Positions 1-12,794 of a stretch of DNA of 64,000 bases are shown piece by piece (position 1 is the stretch's first letter; each line of letters opens with the position of its first letter). The DNA is taken from the NCBI RefSeq assembly GCF_932276165.1, contig NC_064009.1, positions 2,914,001-2,978,000 on the forward strand, written 5' to 3'. The translations under genes were made by a program, and so were the position numbers. The notes under the pieces were generated by a model. That model ran no database searches. It worked only from the letters and a program-made list of their open reading frames with translations, and had not been told where the DNA came from. This stretch comes from Plutella xylostella (taxonomy: Eukaryota > Arthropoda > Insecta > Lepidoptera > Plutellidae).

Positions 1-1298
1 ACTATTATATTTATTTAAGGACAAATCCGTTAAAAAGCCATTATCAATCGGTATTTTATTTTTAAAACATATGTACATAGGTAAGTAAATATCTGATGAT
101 TTTGCTAAAAAGTCTCAGCAAAATCACACTCTTTATTGTCATGACTTTATAGTTGGACTGTAATTCTTAGAACTGCAGTGCAGAACGCTCATTTTCAGTT
201 TTAAAAAGAATAAAAAACTATTTAAGATCGAGTCTTATCAAAGAATGGCTGAATAATTTGGCAATTTTTAACATTGAAGCTGATTTAACTAATAAAATTG
301 ATTACGTACCTAATGATGTAATAATCAAGTTGTTACAAATTTTGTACACAGAAAAAAAAAATGAAAAATATACATTTTTGTTTTCTTTTATTGCTTGATG
401 GGGCGGAAAACTACAGGAGCCCAGGGCGCGCAATTTTTAAATACGCCCCTGGTGGGGTGGTTATACCTACGACGATAGATATACGACTATAGAATCTTAA
501 CAATAAGCAAGGATTATTTTATGTAGGTACTTTAATATTTCTGTTAAATTACAGGAGAAAACTATAGGTATGTATCCAACCGCTTGCCACAAACGTGCAA
601 GAAACGAGTGCTTAGCCTTTGTTCCAAGCTTTGTGACAGTAGAAAGAATTTTTGCAGAAAGCTCAAAGAATAGGTATTGTGTTTATGTGTATATTTACGT
701 AAGTTGTAGACGAACACAGCAACGAAGCATTCTTATTGTATATGTAACACTTAGCTACATATAGAGGTCTTAAATATTGTAGGATTGTAGCTTAAGGATT
801 AGCTTTCAATACATCTTCGAACTAAGATTATCTTGGTTCCACATACATATAAACAGGGTTTGTGTTAGAAAATCCCATTTGGTTTCCAAAACAAATTACC
901 TTTAACGATCGCTATTTTATCACCGGGGATAAATCGCTAGGGAATTTTTATACAAAATGCGTAGGCTGATTTTATTTATACGTATATTTTAACGTACGAC
1001 GGATATAGCCTAGGGACCACTTTTTCGAGTCAATTCGAGATTTCGCCAATACCCTATTGAGCTAAAATTTTAGGATGTGTGTTAGTTTTTATTTTTAACT
1101 GTATTTAACTGTACGAAACTAAATGGATTTTAAACCAAACTTTATTCTTCCTACCTTTACTATAATATTATGTAGTTTCCAATTCACTCGGGAGCTAGGC
1201 TGGTTGACCTGAAATTAAGGGGATATGTAAAAAGGTTCCACTCGAGAGAGCCACGTACAAGAACTTCACCCCCTGTCAGAATAGAATAGAATAAAATA
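1..1298. other. Intronic AT-rich stretch of the SLC6 gene
   Basis: I see no coding exon here. The stretch lies upstream of the first visible SLC6 exon and is presumably intron of that gene. It holds one recognisable mobile-element end (370-451). The 64-codon open frame at 570-764 has no domain and no splice context and looks like chance. Confidence 0.6.
370..451 (-). mobile_element. hAT-type terminal fragment
   Basis: The segment is the reverse complement of the left end of the element at 21496. It shares the GC-rich block GGGGCGGAAAACTACAGGAG and the terminus ATACGCCCCTG. Homology also continues through the T-rich flank (TTTTATTGCTTGATGGGGCG). Only one end is visible. The body would lie to the left and is lost, or lies before the window. 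Confidence 0.7.
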
Positions 1299-1530
1299 CA
1301 CTCACAGGCAATGAAAAAGTTCCACTCACAAAATGCTGACACCAAACCCAATTTTTTCAAACATTCAATTTAAAATTTGAATTAAGTATTTTCGTTTTGG
1401 GTGGTGATATTCTGATTCTCTGTTATATGTAGGTTCTTCAATGTAGCAGAAGGCGTCATTACGCTAGTCTTTTCCGTTTAGGAGTAAATTGGTGCTTTTC
1501 TTAGTGGAACCTTTTTATTGCCCGTGACTG
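1299..1530. mobile_element. MITE copy A, TA target duplication
   Basis: The ends are inverted: CACTCACAGGCAATGAAAAA on the left and the complement of TTTTTATTGCCCGTGACTG on the right, flanked by TA on each side (1297-1298 and 1531-1532). A second copy of the same family is at 6343-6555. The internal block GGCGTCATTAC is shared. It is non-coding, so it is a non-autonomous element, Tc1/mariner-like by its TA target site. It ends 47 bp before an SLC6 exon. Confidence 0.75.
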
Positions 1531-1577
1531 TAGTATCGATTCTCAGCGCGACTAAACCCTCCACATCCTTGTTGCAG

Positions 1578-2249
1578 GTGAGCAGCCCCACGCAGTACTT
1601 CTGGTACCGCACCACATTGCAGATCTCCGAGGACATCAACTACCCCGAGACCTTCAACTACAAGATCGCCATGGCGCTGGTGGTGGCCTGGATCCTCGTC
1701 TACATGTGCATGATCAAGGGCATCGCCTCCTCCGGCAAGGTGGTCTATGTCACGGCCACCTTCCCCTACATCGTGCTCGTCATCTTCTTCTTCAGAGGGA
1801 TAACCCTCAAAGGCATGGGCGACGGTTTAGCTCACTTATTCACCCCCAAGTGGCACACAATCCTCGACCCGGTCGTCTGGCTTGAAGCCGGAACGCAGAT
1901 ATTCTTCTCCCTCGGCTTAGCGTTCGGCGGTCTCATAGCGTTCTCCTCCTACAACCCTGTCGACAACAACTGCTACAGAGACGCCATAATGGTCTCCATG
2001 ACGAACTGTTTAACATCAATGTTCGCTGGGATAGTGGTGTTCTCGATCATAGGGTTCAAAGCCACGATGGTGTATGAGAAATGCCTGGAGGAGCGAAACG
2101 CGACGCTTCTGGCGGTGTTCGGGTCGTCGTACCGCTCGCTGGTGCTGCCTGAAGCGGGGGAACAAGTGGACGTGAACCTCCACGGCAACTGGACCAAGAT
2201 CATTATGCCGCTGCTGCCGGAGTGTGATCTACAGAAGGAGTTGGATAAT
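1578..2249 (+). CDS. SLC6 exon: TM4 to extracellular loop 4
   Basis: The acceptor is TTGTTGCAG and the donor AAT|GTGAGT. The exon is 224 codons with phase 0 at both ends. Hydrophobic spans are at residues 30-46, 55-73, 101-125 and 136-160 of this exon. Sequons NAT (174) and NWT (204) fall in the loop after the last span, as expected for an extracellular loop. An upstream in-frame acceptor (ATTCTCAG at about 1548) would add ten residues, but it agrees less well with the family. Confidence 0.88.
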
Positions 2250-5200
2250 GTGAGTGATGAATTTGTTTACTAGCTCTTTGTTTGCACTGAAGCCTCGTAT
2301 AGTGCCACAAACTTATCTGTTCCGGTGACAGCTCACGTAAATGTGTAATATTTCTTCATTTTATAAGATTTTAAGTTTGCCAGTAGTGGTAATTCGCTCT
2401 TGCGGTGTTAATAAACCCATCTTATCTTTTACAATATACAATTCATTAGTAAGTAATGAGATATGGATCAATTTAGTTCGCTCTCACCGGAACAGATAAG
2501 TTTGTCGCACTGTACAAAGTACAATCGATCATTATCTATGAAAATGACCAAAATTGATTTAGTCGTTACATAGTACGAAAGTGTGTAGGTTTTTGAGACG
2601 ATAGATTAGAAAGTGACTTAATTAAGCCGCTATAGAAATACTAGGCAGATACAGAAAAATCCACGTTCGAAGCAAAACTAGCAGGAAAAGCTAGGCACAA
2701 TAGTAAAATAAGCTGGAGAGTTAGATATATTTCTGACAGAGTTGTAAAACACCAAGATTCCCGAACCTTTTAATATAAATATGCGAGGAGGAAATGGGAA
2801 TTTTATATGGCAGATTCTTTATTCGATATTCTCGCGCTCGCACTTCTCGGAAATCTAATTGAACGGGGAAAACAATTTATGAAAACAGTGAGACTTCACA
2901 CTTCACTGAGGCTGTAATTGGCAATAAAATATTTTGGTTAAATGATTGTAAGAGATATTTCATTTATCGAATTCAATGAATACTTATATTTCAATAAAAC
3001 AGTCCTTAGGTTAGCACATCCGGATGTGCACCAACGCGCAGTGAACCAGCGTTGTGCGTTTAGACCTTTGGCTTTGGGATATGGGGTTTCATTCAAGACA
3101 GCCAGGTACTTACATCGCCACAGATAATAGAGTAGTCCTTAGATGAGTAAACTATCGTATCCTCCTTTCCAGACTGCCTCAGGCACCGGCCTAGCCTTCA
3201 TCATCTTCACGGAAGCTATCAACCAGTTCCCCGGGGCGCAATTCTGGTCGGTGCTATTCTTCCTGATGCTGTTCACCCTCGGAATAGACTCCCAGTTCGG
3301 GACCTTGGAAGGAGTCGTCACCTCTATAGTGGACATGAAGTTATTTCCGAACTTGAGGAAGGAGTATTTGACCGGAGGTCTATGCCTGATGTGCTGCGTG
3401 TTGTCTATGGCCTTCGCTCACGGCGCGGGAAGCTATATTTTTCTGCTGTTTGACATGTACAGTGGCAATTTCCCACTTCTGATTATTGCGTTGATGGAGT
3501 GCATTGGGATCTCTTACGTCTACGGTGTTAAAAGGTGAGTGAATTCATAAGTAATATCTATCTATTAATAGATAGTAGGTTAAAATCACGGTATACAATT
3601 TAGTCTAAAAGTTTTTCAACTGGGGACGCAGTCGTAGACACTAGACAAGACAGCTGAAATTCTTAAAAAAATATGTTCTAATCTGTTAAAGCAATAATAT
3701 AAAGATATATAAAATTTTATTAAATTATGTATCCATTTTAGGAACGAGCTATCCTTCGCTTATAGCTCCTATCCTTTCACGATACAAAAAGCTCTAAACT
3801 GCAGTGCTAGGAAAATCTCTTACAGAGTATGAAATCTTAATCTCAAAGAATCTCGCTCCACGGCTAAATCGAGCAGGCTCCGACCGACGGCAGATGGTGT
3901 CTATCAGATATTCATAAGCGCATAAAATGTTCCATGGATGAAACACAATATCCTGGAAACGTGAAAGCTGAAGAATATAAAGTTGTGTAGAAAAAACCTT
4001 AATATTGGGATGTTTTAAATTACTTAATTTACTTATGTATTTAACTATAGCGATAATGTGCTCGTATTTAACGATCCCTTTAAAATTAACTTCTTTCATT
4101 TGTTGGTTACTAACGAAATATAAATATTTTGACTGCAAAATCCTCCTTTATTTGTGAATACAGAACCGAGCCTGTTAACGATAACGTATAGGAACGAATG
4201 CCAATAAAAAGACAATGTATTTTTAACGAGCAACAAACAGATGAAACTGGATACTGCGAATTATCACGAGCACCAGGAGAGTACTCTAGCTTAACAAAAA
4301 ACGAACAAACGAGAACTAAAATGCAATCGGAAAAAGTACTTTTAATACAACAGAGATACAGTCGTGGTTAGCGCAAAGGCGCCCCAAAACTTCGATTTAC
4401 AAATGCTAAAGTGACCCCTATGGACCGCCTTTATGGACGGGCGGAGGATATTATCGTAAAATCATGTTCTTAAACGAGAGATAAATTATTTAATTTACCT
4501 AGTAGTACCTACTCATATTTTTCTTAATTGCCGTAGGAATAAGTGTGGTTTAGAATCGATGAGAATATTGTTAGTAGCGTTAAGCATTAGATATAGGTAC
4601 CTACCTATCTAATGCTTAACACTAGATATAGGTATCTAAAATCGAATATGCCACCAAGGGGCTTTCCGGTCACTGGGCAGATGGGACGCGTTGACCTCAC
4701 GCTTTTGATATCCTAACCAATTCAATTTCCCTCCATAAATCACTCTAGGTATGGGCGTAAGACGTGACAATATACCCACCTTATTCTCAGATCCATATAA
4801 TGTTATTTACATATGTATAAGGGCTGATTTTTCAATAGTCGTGTAGTATTATCTGAGGAATAAAATTGTTGCTGTTGCATCTGAATGTTTGTATAACAGT
4901 GACAGCAACAATTTTATTCTTCAGACAACACTTATCTGACTATTGAAAAATCAGCCCTAAGTATATAATACTACATTATATACTTAGAGAGAGCTTCGTA
5001 CATTAATTTTATTAGAAGGAATAGATTTTTTCATGTAGAAAAGACTTATCTATTTTCGGTCTGACCTAACCGAATTGGGTAAATAGATATTTCCTAATAA
5101 GAAAATATCCAGTCGTATTTAGGTATCACAAGCTTTTATTCAACACAAAAGGTTCTTATCTTCGAGAGGATCACAAACAAGAACCTTAGTATTGATGTTG

Positions 5201-7656
5201 AAATGGATTTGATCAAGGGTATTAGTGCCCTCTGAGGCATAAGCTGTCCTGACATATTTTCTGTCGCCCAAAACCTAACATTCGTGGATTAATCTTGGAA
5301 GCTGGAACACTAATTACTTAGTAACAAAACAACGAGTCTCAGAGATATTACTGAAAGCGTGGGAGGATGATTTGTAGGAGCTATAACGTATCTATAGTTA
5401 GGCCTCTAGATGTATCAACTACTGGCAACTACTTTTGTAAGCCGTCTTTGTTGATTGCGAAACAAATAATGATTCTCTACGAAGTTTTTAGTTTGTGTAG
5501 AAAAGACTTTGAGAATCTTCGAATCAGAACTAAGCAATTTCATTTAGACAGGAAATTAAATCAAAGTTTTTAATTTTTAATACCCTGTATAGTTTACAGT
5601 AAAAGACCAGACTTTACAGGATAGTCAATAGTGAAAACAAAGGCAGGTCTTCCAAATTGGAGTCTTACAATATACATGCATTGTAAATGACCCCACTGTT
5701 TTCACATATTTTTTAAGGTAACGACACTTCTGTGCTTCTACCGAGTAGTGATAGAAGCAAGTGTTATATGAAAAAAACAATGACGATTGGAAAAAACAAT
5801 TCGATATGGTTCAATTTCTTATGATTTGTATTTAGAACAACATTACGGTGGTGGGGTTACCAAAAAAAATATTATGTGAACTACACCACAGTGTGGTTTA
5901 GTGGTGTCGTTTATAATACATGTTCCAATAATCCTTCCAAAACAATACGTTCAAACTCCACTCACCCGTCATTCCAGGTTCGCGGACGACATAGAGCTGA
6001 TGACGGGTCAGCGGCCGGGCATCTACTGGCTGATCTGCTGGAAGTACCTGTCGCCCCTCGCCATGATCTCCATCCTGGTGGCCTCGTTCATAGAGATCGC
6101 TGTGGACGGCTCTGGCTATGACGCGTGGATACCCTCGGAAGGTATTGTGTTTGTTGCTTGACGTAGTCTTTTGTTGTGTTCGAGAACCTTTGTACCCTAA
6201 ACCACTATCTTAGACTTATAAGTTTATAAAACATGCGTTACTCCATTAGAAATTATACTCACGCGGTCTTACCAAAACTATTTTTCAGCCACACTAATTA
6301 TTGTTCCAAATGAAGCAACAACTCCAGATTTTCATTAAAATACACTCACGAGTCACGAGCAATGAAAAAGTTCACTCCCACAATGTCTACTTGTGGAATT
6401 TGATAAAAATATTGATGTTTGTAGTTGGTAATATTCTTTTGCTTCAATAAGTATTGCAGACGGCGTCATTACCTTGTAGTTTTTATCGTTTCGGAGTGAT
6501 TTGGTGTTATTGTCACTGCAACTTTTTCATTGCTCGTAAGAGTCGTAAGTGAGTGTATTAATAAATAAATATGCTTATAACCCCGGTTTCCGTTTCCAGG
6601 AGACACGGAGAAGAAGTCGTGGCCGGCGTGGTCGGTGATCCTGATGCTGGTGCTGATCCTGGCCTCCGTGCTGTGGATCCCGGGCGTCGCCATCGCTAGG
6701 TGAGCACATCATCATCATCAGCCAATAATCACCCACTGCTGGACATAGGCCTCTACCAAGGTCGTCAGTCCAGCGGGCAGGAGGGCGTCCTCGAGAACGA
6801 CCGGATCGCAGTGTGACGCATTAAAACATAAGTACTTTTAAATGAACAGTCGTATCGGTAACATATTAACTACTACGTAACTTATTACGTACGTAAGTAA
6901 CTACTTTGCGTCATTGACTCATAAATAGCAAAAGTAAATTTCAGTTTCCATTGATTACGAAGTTACCGCTGCCGTACACATACCTATACGTATAAAGGTG
7001 CCCTTAGAGCTAGATTCAATGTAGGCCGACGTAACTGTAACTTCATTTACAGTGTGGGTTTAACTTTGAAGGGTCGCAAAGTTCTGTTTGCTCTACTCGC
7101 CACAGGGTTAGAGTTTCAGAGTTAGTTTCTCCTATCGATATTTGTCAGTGACTAGCATATGTGCTTGTTATTAATTGCGTGCTCGCTTTGTGAATGGAAC
7201 TTTAGGTATTCGGTAACACAGCTACGTAATCAAAGTTCTACATTCAATAATTATGACAAAATGAGCGGATAACATAGATTTCGAATTTTGAAAGCTAATA
7301 AATCATTTTTTTGTCTCAAAACATTAATTCTGGAATCTGTAATTCCAACTATAAGTTTATTTAAGCTTACATAACACCCCAAATTTTCACAACGCCAAAC
7401 AACCAGGGAACCCTGACCATAAACAACATTACCTACGTCCTTGTAAAAACCCATCTCCCGTCTCCGCAGATACTTCGGCATCCCCATAGTAGAGGACGAG
7501 GAGCGAGCGTGGTTCCCGGCCGATGACCTCCGTGACTTCCACGGCATAGAGCCGCGAGCAGTATCCAAGGCAGAGACACTGCTGTTCTGCACCCGGCCCG
7601 ATGGAAGCGAGGGCTGCTGCTGGCCCGGCTGCTGCGAAACCGACGACGAGGAGTAA
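1578..7656 (+). CDS. SLC6 transporter, B0AT2/NTT4-like, 3' part (5 exons)
   Basis: This is a sodium-coupled plasma-membrane transporter of the SLC6 family, which moves amino acids or related solutes. Five exons join in phase (1578-2249, 3173-3534, 5978-6141, 6600-6699, 7470-7656) to give 494 C-terminal residues, then TAA. The fragment starts at the end of the large extracellular loop and covers about TM4 to TM12. Recognisable stretches are QIFFSLGLAFGGLIAFSSYN (unwound TM6 with the family glycines), SGTGLAFIIFTEAI (TM8) and FGTLEGVVTSIVD. The order and wording fit SLC6A15/17/18 better than the biogenic amine carriers. The substrate is an inference from the family. The cytosolic tail is short and ends in a Cys-rich and acidic stretch (CCWPGCC then DDEE). 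The N-terminal third lies outside the window. Two MITEs and a LINE tail sit in the introns. The exons are GC3-rich and intact, so the gene is probably functional. Confidence 0.9.
2300..2512. mobile_element. MITE (TAGTGCCACAAACTT family), copy 1
   Basis: Imperfect terminal inverted repeats of about 29 bp (TAGTGCCACAAACTTATCTG on the left, complement of CAGATAAGTTTGTCGCACTG on the right) are flanked by TA on both sides. A related copy lies at 15904-16059. There is no coding capacity. The TA target site suggests a Tc1/mariner-driven element. It lies in an SLC6 intron, 50 bp after a donor. Confidence 0.75.
3005..3065 (-). repeat. Dispersed repeat fragment
   Basis: The complement of this stretch (CACATCCGGATGTGCTAA and CGCTGGTTCACTGCG) resembles 29135-29205. 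Both look like pieces of one common dispersed element. The fragment is too short to classify. Confidence 0.4.
3173..3534 (+). CDS. SLC6 exon: TM8 to TM10 region
   Basis: The acceptor is CCTTTCCAG and the donor AAAAG|GTGAGT. The exon enters in phase 0 and leaves with two bases (AG) of a split Arg codon. It encodes TASGTGLAFIIFTEAI, the stretch FWSVLFFLMLFTLGIDSQFG, then LTGGLCLMCCVLSMAFAHGA. These are the family's TM8, loop and TM9-10 in the expected order. Confidence 0.9.
4290..4420 (+). repeat. Dispersed repeat related to 43030-43165
   Basis: The shared order of short blocks (ACGAAC, AACGAGA, TGCAATCGG, TTTAATACA, GCGCC, AAAGTGACCCC) links this stretch to 43030-43165 over about 130 bp. It is diverged, with no terminal repeats seen. 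Confidence 0.45.
4821..4957. mobile_element. Tourist-like MITE, TAA target duplication
   Basis: A nearly complete palindrome starts GGGCTGATTTTTCAATAGTC and ends with its complement. It is flanked by TAA at 4818-4820 and 4958-4960. A 3-bp TWA duplication with a GG-starting terminus is the PIF/Harbinger pattern. It is 137 bp and non-coding. Confidence 0.8.
5978..6141 (+). CDS. SLC6 exon: TM11 region
   Basis: The acceptor is CATTCCAG and the donor GAAG|GTATTG. The exon completes the split Arg codon from the previous exon and leaves in phase 1. It encodes the cytoplasmic stretch FADDIELMTGQRPGIYW and a membrane span (LSPLAMISILVASFIEIAV) followed by the SGYDAW motif typical of the B0AT branch. 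Confidence 0.9.
6343..6555. mobile_element. MITE copy B, TA target duplication
   Basis: Same family as 1299-1530: the left end is CACTCACGAGTCACGAGCAA and the right end the complement of a related sequence, with TA on both sides (6341-6342, 6556-6557). It ends 44 bp before the next SLC6 exon, almost the same distance as copy A from its exon. Confidence 0.75.
6600..6699 (+). CDS. SLC6 exon: TM12
   Basis: The acceptor is CGTTTCCAG and the donor CTAG|GTGAGC. The 100-bp exon has phase 1 in and phase 2 out. It encodes GDTEKKSWPAWSV and the last hydrophobic span ILMLVLILASVLWIPGVAI. An RTE-type tail begins about 6 bp into the following intron. Confidence 0.88.
6705..6830 (-). mobile_element. RTE-type LINE 3' tail
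   Basis: CATCATCATCATCAGCCAAT reads on the minus strand as a coding end followed by a (TGATG)n tail, the 3' signature of the RTE-like copies at 23165 and 57300. The segment matches the end of those copies (GACGACCTTGGTAGAGGCCT on the minus strand). It is truncated and non-coding. Confidence 0.65.
7470..7656 (+). CDS. SLC6 terminal exon and stop
   Basis: The acceptor is TCTCCGCAG. The exon completes an Arg codon and continues YFGIPIVEDEERAWFPADDL to GSEGCCWPGCC and DDEE, then TAA at 7654. The tail is cytosolic and shorter than the roughly 100-residue tails I recall for mammalian B0AT2. AATAAA hexamers at 8051 and 8379 are candidate poly(A) signals. Confidence 0.88.
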
Positions 7657-10600
7657 GGAGGTCGCGATTAAAAAGTATAAACTGGTACGGAACTCTTCGC
7701 AGGAACCGGAACTTTTTGTTGGTTGCCAATCTTCGCGGTTGAAACCTTTTTGGAGACCGCGTGTGAGTCTATTTTCAAAAATGGAACGGGGATAAAGAAT
7801 CATTTGTTTTTGTTCAGTTTTCGCTAAGTTATTTCAAATTTAAAGGAAGAACGATTTTTTTCTTTCTTTTCGCAGTGGAAAGACTGATGAAGAGAGATCA
7901 AGTAGTTTTTGTTACATGTTACCAGCGAAACAGAAGTTATTATGCGAATCTCTAGAGGCAGTTAGTTACAGTCAGAGGATTTAACTAAGTATCAATAATG
8001 TAGAGTCCGATTTCTATTACTACTGAGCCCAAAAAGAGACATAATATGACAATAAATAATAGATGAATGAATTGACTAAGTCACATCCGAGATTTATATT
8101 TATCTCGTCTACTTGTAGGCTATAGGAAAAATAAGATATTGATGAATGATAGAAAAACATTTTTGATTATATCCAAGCTTTCATAATCAGCTTTTTGTAG
8201 AGGAAAAGCTATGTATATTCGTTGAAATTTGTAACGATGACTGTACTGGTCATAAGAATATAGAAATAATACTACTGTACAAAACATATTGATTTTACAT
8301 ATCTTGAATTGAAACAGTAAATATCATTAAAAAAACTAATTGTGAAATTGTTGCAAAATAAGTAGTTTTTATCTTTTTAATAAAATTATATTGAAGACAG
8401 GTCTTACTAGTTGACCAGAAAATATACCTAGCACTATCTAGGTAGGTAAACTAGAGTAATACCTACAAAAAGGACTTCAGTACCTATATACCTACCTAGT
8501 TGGTGGGAAAGTTAAACGTCCAAGAAATATATACTTAGAACGAAGAAATGTAATTGGCCTTTTATGGTGGAAATAAGCTTAGTGAACAGGTCCGTATCTC
8601 TGTAAGTCTTTAAAAGGTCAAGGGCAAATTAAAGGCAGCTATTTTATCAGTAGATGTAGTATTCAGTTTGAGTTGCTTGAGAGTATACTCTGCTACGGAT
8701 TATTTACAGTTTTACTAATTTTATCTTTGATATTAAACCTTTATATATTTTTAAAATATCTAAATATGTTTTTAAATGTGTAACTAAAGACTCTACAGTA
8801 AACAATCAATGACAATAAATGAAAACCCTATGAAGGTATACTTGACAATAATAAGTACCTACGTTATAAGGTTTAGTTTAACTAAAATTCATAAATATAA
8901 AGTTATACAAAATAATAACATTAAGTAATTCATTTATTATATGTACTATATCGTATTTTGTATGATTCGATGTGATAAATATAGAAAGAGTTGTAATTGT
9001 TGTTAACTTTTATAAATAACTATTCCTGTTTTAGATTGTATCGTCTATATACCTAATAGTATACATATATCTTGTTGTTATTTATAACGCTAGTTGTTAA
9101 ACCATGTAAGATAAATAATTTAAATCAAATGAAGTATTAACGTAATGTGGTAACGAAATAAAAATAACGTAACGTGGAAATAACAACGCACACAGCTGGT
9201 TTACTGTTGGATAAATGGCAAAGGGGAAAATATATTTCCACTGAAAGACAGCATATCTACACTACAGTTAGTGGCCCTATATAGATCCTCGGTTTTATAC
9301 TAAAACCCATAGAGAAGTAAGCCACGGAAATGACCCATTATCTAACGTATATGTATACTTAGATACAGTTTTTAGTAATAAATGGACTGGTTGCTAAGGT
9401 AGTTTGCTGCATAAAACATATTTTAAATAATCTTTTTTTGTCCGACTCGCGTATGCAACTGCATTTCAGAACAGCTCTTAAATTTATTTAAGATGTGATA
9501 AGATTTTCTCTTCCACTATTCGAATGACACCCAGTGCCTACAAAAATCTGTAGGTATCTAATATGTATAATACTGACATGATTATGAATATTAATTAGTG
9601 ATTAAAAAAAAAAAAAACACGCACTCACGCCTTGTACTAATGTACTCCCTTGCGGGGTAGGCAGAATTAGTGATTAGTTTATTACAAATAATAATACTTA
9701 TACCTATGTATAACATGCTACTGTACGCACATAATTTTAATAGACAATGATAGATTTGCTATGATAGGAACTTGATATCTCACTTTCTTCAGTTTCTATT
9801 GTGTACAAATTAAGGTCAATTAAAATCATCATCCGTCGAAGTTTTCGGAAAACATCTCATTTTGCATTTAACTTTACAACATTCTCCCTAAAGTGGACTT
9901 ACATCAATTTTAAACATGTTTAGCCGCGTCCTTCCTGTCTTGTTTAATTTTTATCGAAAATGAATTAACCCATATCATAAATGAAGTAAAACATATCACA
10001 CTTCTGCGTATCTGCAATTTCATGAACATATCCGAAAGAAAATTATGGTTTGTAATAAGTAGTTTCAGAAATAAAACACCAATATCTTTGTTGTATCTTA
10101 CTTAGAATTAAATTGCGATGAGTGATATTATTATCGATTATTAAAGTTTTTGCTATAGACTGATTTATGTTTACTTTGGTTAAACAGCACATTTTAGAGA
10201 ATAAGTAGCTACTTACATCTATATGTATAAGACAATAATAAAATCAGAACAATAAAGTTACAAATATTATTTATCAAAGTCATTTTGTGACCTAGGTAGT
10301 TTCTTAGGTTTAGAAAAAAAACACCTTTATAAATGGTGCGCAGTGTGTGAACCGCTAGGTGGCCACTCATTCGTTTTGCAAAAAGATCTTCCTACATCTG
10401 ACGCAAGTACTTAAATGTATCTAGGTTTGTATTGACAATATTCATTATTATTGTGACAATTTTGTGGCCTAAGAATGTAAGAATTCGATATTAAGTTTTA
10501 CTCGTATCGTAATTAAGTTTTTATTATGAGGGTTTAAATTTTACTTTTATAATGGTTTGATTTAAGCATGATTGAAGACAATAGTATTCTGACATGGCTG

Positions 10601-11785
10601 AAAATACTCTAGACAATAATGAAATTGATGAATCATGTTCCGTAATCGATAACTGACTTGTTGTTTCTATGTATAAATATCTATACTTACTTATTAACGT
10701 GTTGATGGTAATAAATTCTTAAAAATTATAACATGTTTTTAATTTTTTTATCCAACACTTTATGAAAATGAATGAATTTTTTTCTTTAACTATTTAATTA
10801 CCTACCTATGTAGAATTTAAATTTAATAAAGGTTAAGATTATAATTTCTATAACTATCCTTTCAAATAAGTAAGGTGTAGTAGGGTAGTAAGGTAAGTAA
10901 GTATAAAAAAGGGTTTGTTTTTTATGAAGTCCTTTATTTTGTACCATGAAAATTAAAAGTTATTTCACATATGTTCGTATGATTTACATTGTTTAATGTG
11001 AAAAACACATGAAGAAACCTAGCCAATAATATAGCGACCCTAAGTACTTAACCGAGGTTTACAATGGCAATGAAAATTATAGATATCGTCTAATTAAAAA
11101 AAACTTTCAGAGATATGCTTGCCACTGTTGCCACACATGTTTACACCCTTGCACTATATGGGTATATAACGCTTAAGAACTTAGGATTAACAAATAAGTC
11201 AAAGGTACATTTGTACACAAGGTGAGATAGTTAATTGATACCTACACAAAAACCATAGCCAATATGGTAACAAAAACATGAACCTAAAGGCACTCTCAGA
11301 ATCCAAAGTAGGTACAGCTAAATATACAAACATTTCATACATTCAAGGATGATTTGATTATAATTTACATATTGCTAGAAAGTTAGCAGAAAAGTGGTAT
11401 AGTAGTAAGCGGAAAGGCGGTGTCAGAGGCTCATTCTGAACAACTTTTGGGGAATTCACGTTTTTTTTGCTTCTCCATACAATATTAAATTTGATGGTCA
11501 CGTGACTTTGAGTATGAGAATACACCTTCTTTCGGCTTACTTACTACTTATCCCAATTTTGCAACAGTGTATTTCGATAACATGATTCGACTTATTTCGT
11601 TATTCCTAATACAGTAGGGTCGTTATTGCTATATTTTTGCGATTTAACAATAAAACATAGCACACTAGTAAATATTAAAGCTCTTTGTATTTGTTTTTTG
11701 TTGTAGCGATACTGCAGACAGGTCTGTGAATGCCCTGCGTAGATCTGGCATCTTGGCAGCAACAACCAAACGTCACCGCTTAGGG
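7657..11785. other. SLC6 3' UTR and intergenic DNA
   Basis: AT-rich sequence with poly(A) signals at 8051 and 8379 and no supportable exon. A short dispersed repeat at 9615-9665 (CCTTGTACTAATGTACTCCC) recurs inverted at 21420-21470. Confidence 0.6.
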
Positions 11786-11946
11786 TGCTTACATAGAGAC
11801 TCGGGTTCCGTGTATATGTAACCTGATTATGCGAAAGCGCTCACTCACGGAGCATTTCCCGGATTTTTAAATGTCATGAGCGCTTTCGCATAATCAGGTT
11901 ACCGGTACAGGTAGATACACAGGGAACCCGATTGTCTATGTAAGCA
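11786..11946. mobile_element. Palindromic MITE
   Basis: The outer arms TGCTTACATAGAGACTCGGG and the complement of CCCGATTGTCTATGTAAGCA, and the inner arms AACCTGATTATGCGAAAGCG and complement, form a 161-bp near-palindrome. No target duplication is clear. Non-coding. Confidence 0.7.
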
Positions 11947-12794
11947 CTCGTAGGTCCGACCACCGCCCAAATGCGGTGGAATCACCAGAGCTGAAAGACA
12001 TCTCGCTCTTCTCATCTCTGCTTAGCACATGTCGGAATCGTATGATTGTCGTGAAATCATTGTATATTATCAGCTATGTTTTCATCACTAACCTGAACAG
12101 CCATAGTGTACAGAGGGGTGCTATCGTTGATTTAGGACATAAGTGCCTACACACATACCTACATGAGTTATAGAAAATATACAAACTAATCTGAAAACCT
12201 AACATCTTTACACCAGTCTTGTCTTCAGTATCTATTCTAACTAAGCTTAGCAGTTCATTTAAAATTAACTATTAAGTAGGTATTGCTATTTGAATATTGA
12301 TAGTTACTCTGAAGGCACTCATTTGAAACTTAGCATTGGCAAAACGTAAAATTACTCGTTCGAAATTTAACTTTATGATTGTCTGCCTCTAATCTTATTT
12401 TCCATATTACAAGTTTAAGTTTTGACACTGCTAAAATTTACTTCAGAATCGCCTCGATTTTATTGGTATGCTAGCCTAGAAGTCAAAAAAACTAATTCAT
12501 TTTTATAATAAAGAAGAAGAAGGTATACCGGTATACGTAATGGTTTGTTCGTTGTGATAAATGTATCACAACCGAATACTTACATAATTTCAGTTTTATT
12601 TGAGTCAGCTAAATCAATTTCATATAAAAAATATGTAGCAATAGTTACAGCAAAATTCCTGAACTCAAAGGACAAACAACTTCATTCAAGAAAAAAAAAC
12701 ATATTCTTGTAGTACATTGTAAAAGTATGTAGGTAGTATCAGTATTTATATCAGTTTACACTTTACAGACTCAAATAAAAAGATACCTTTCATG

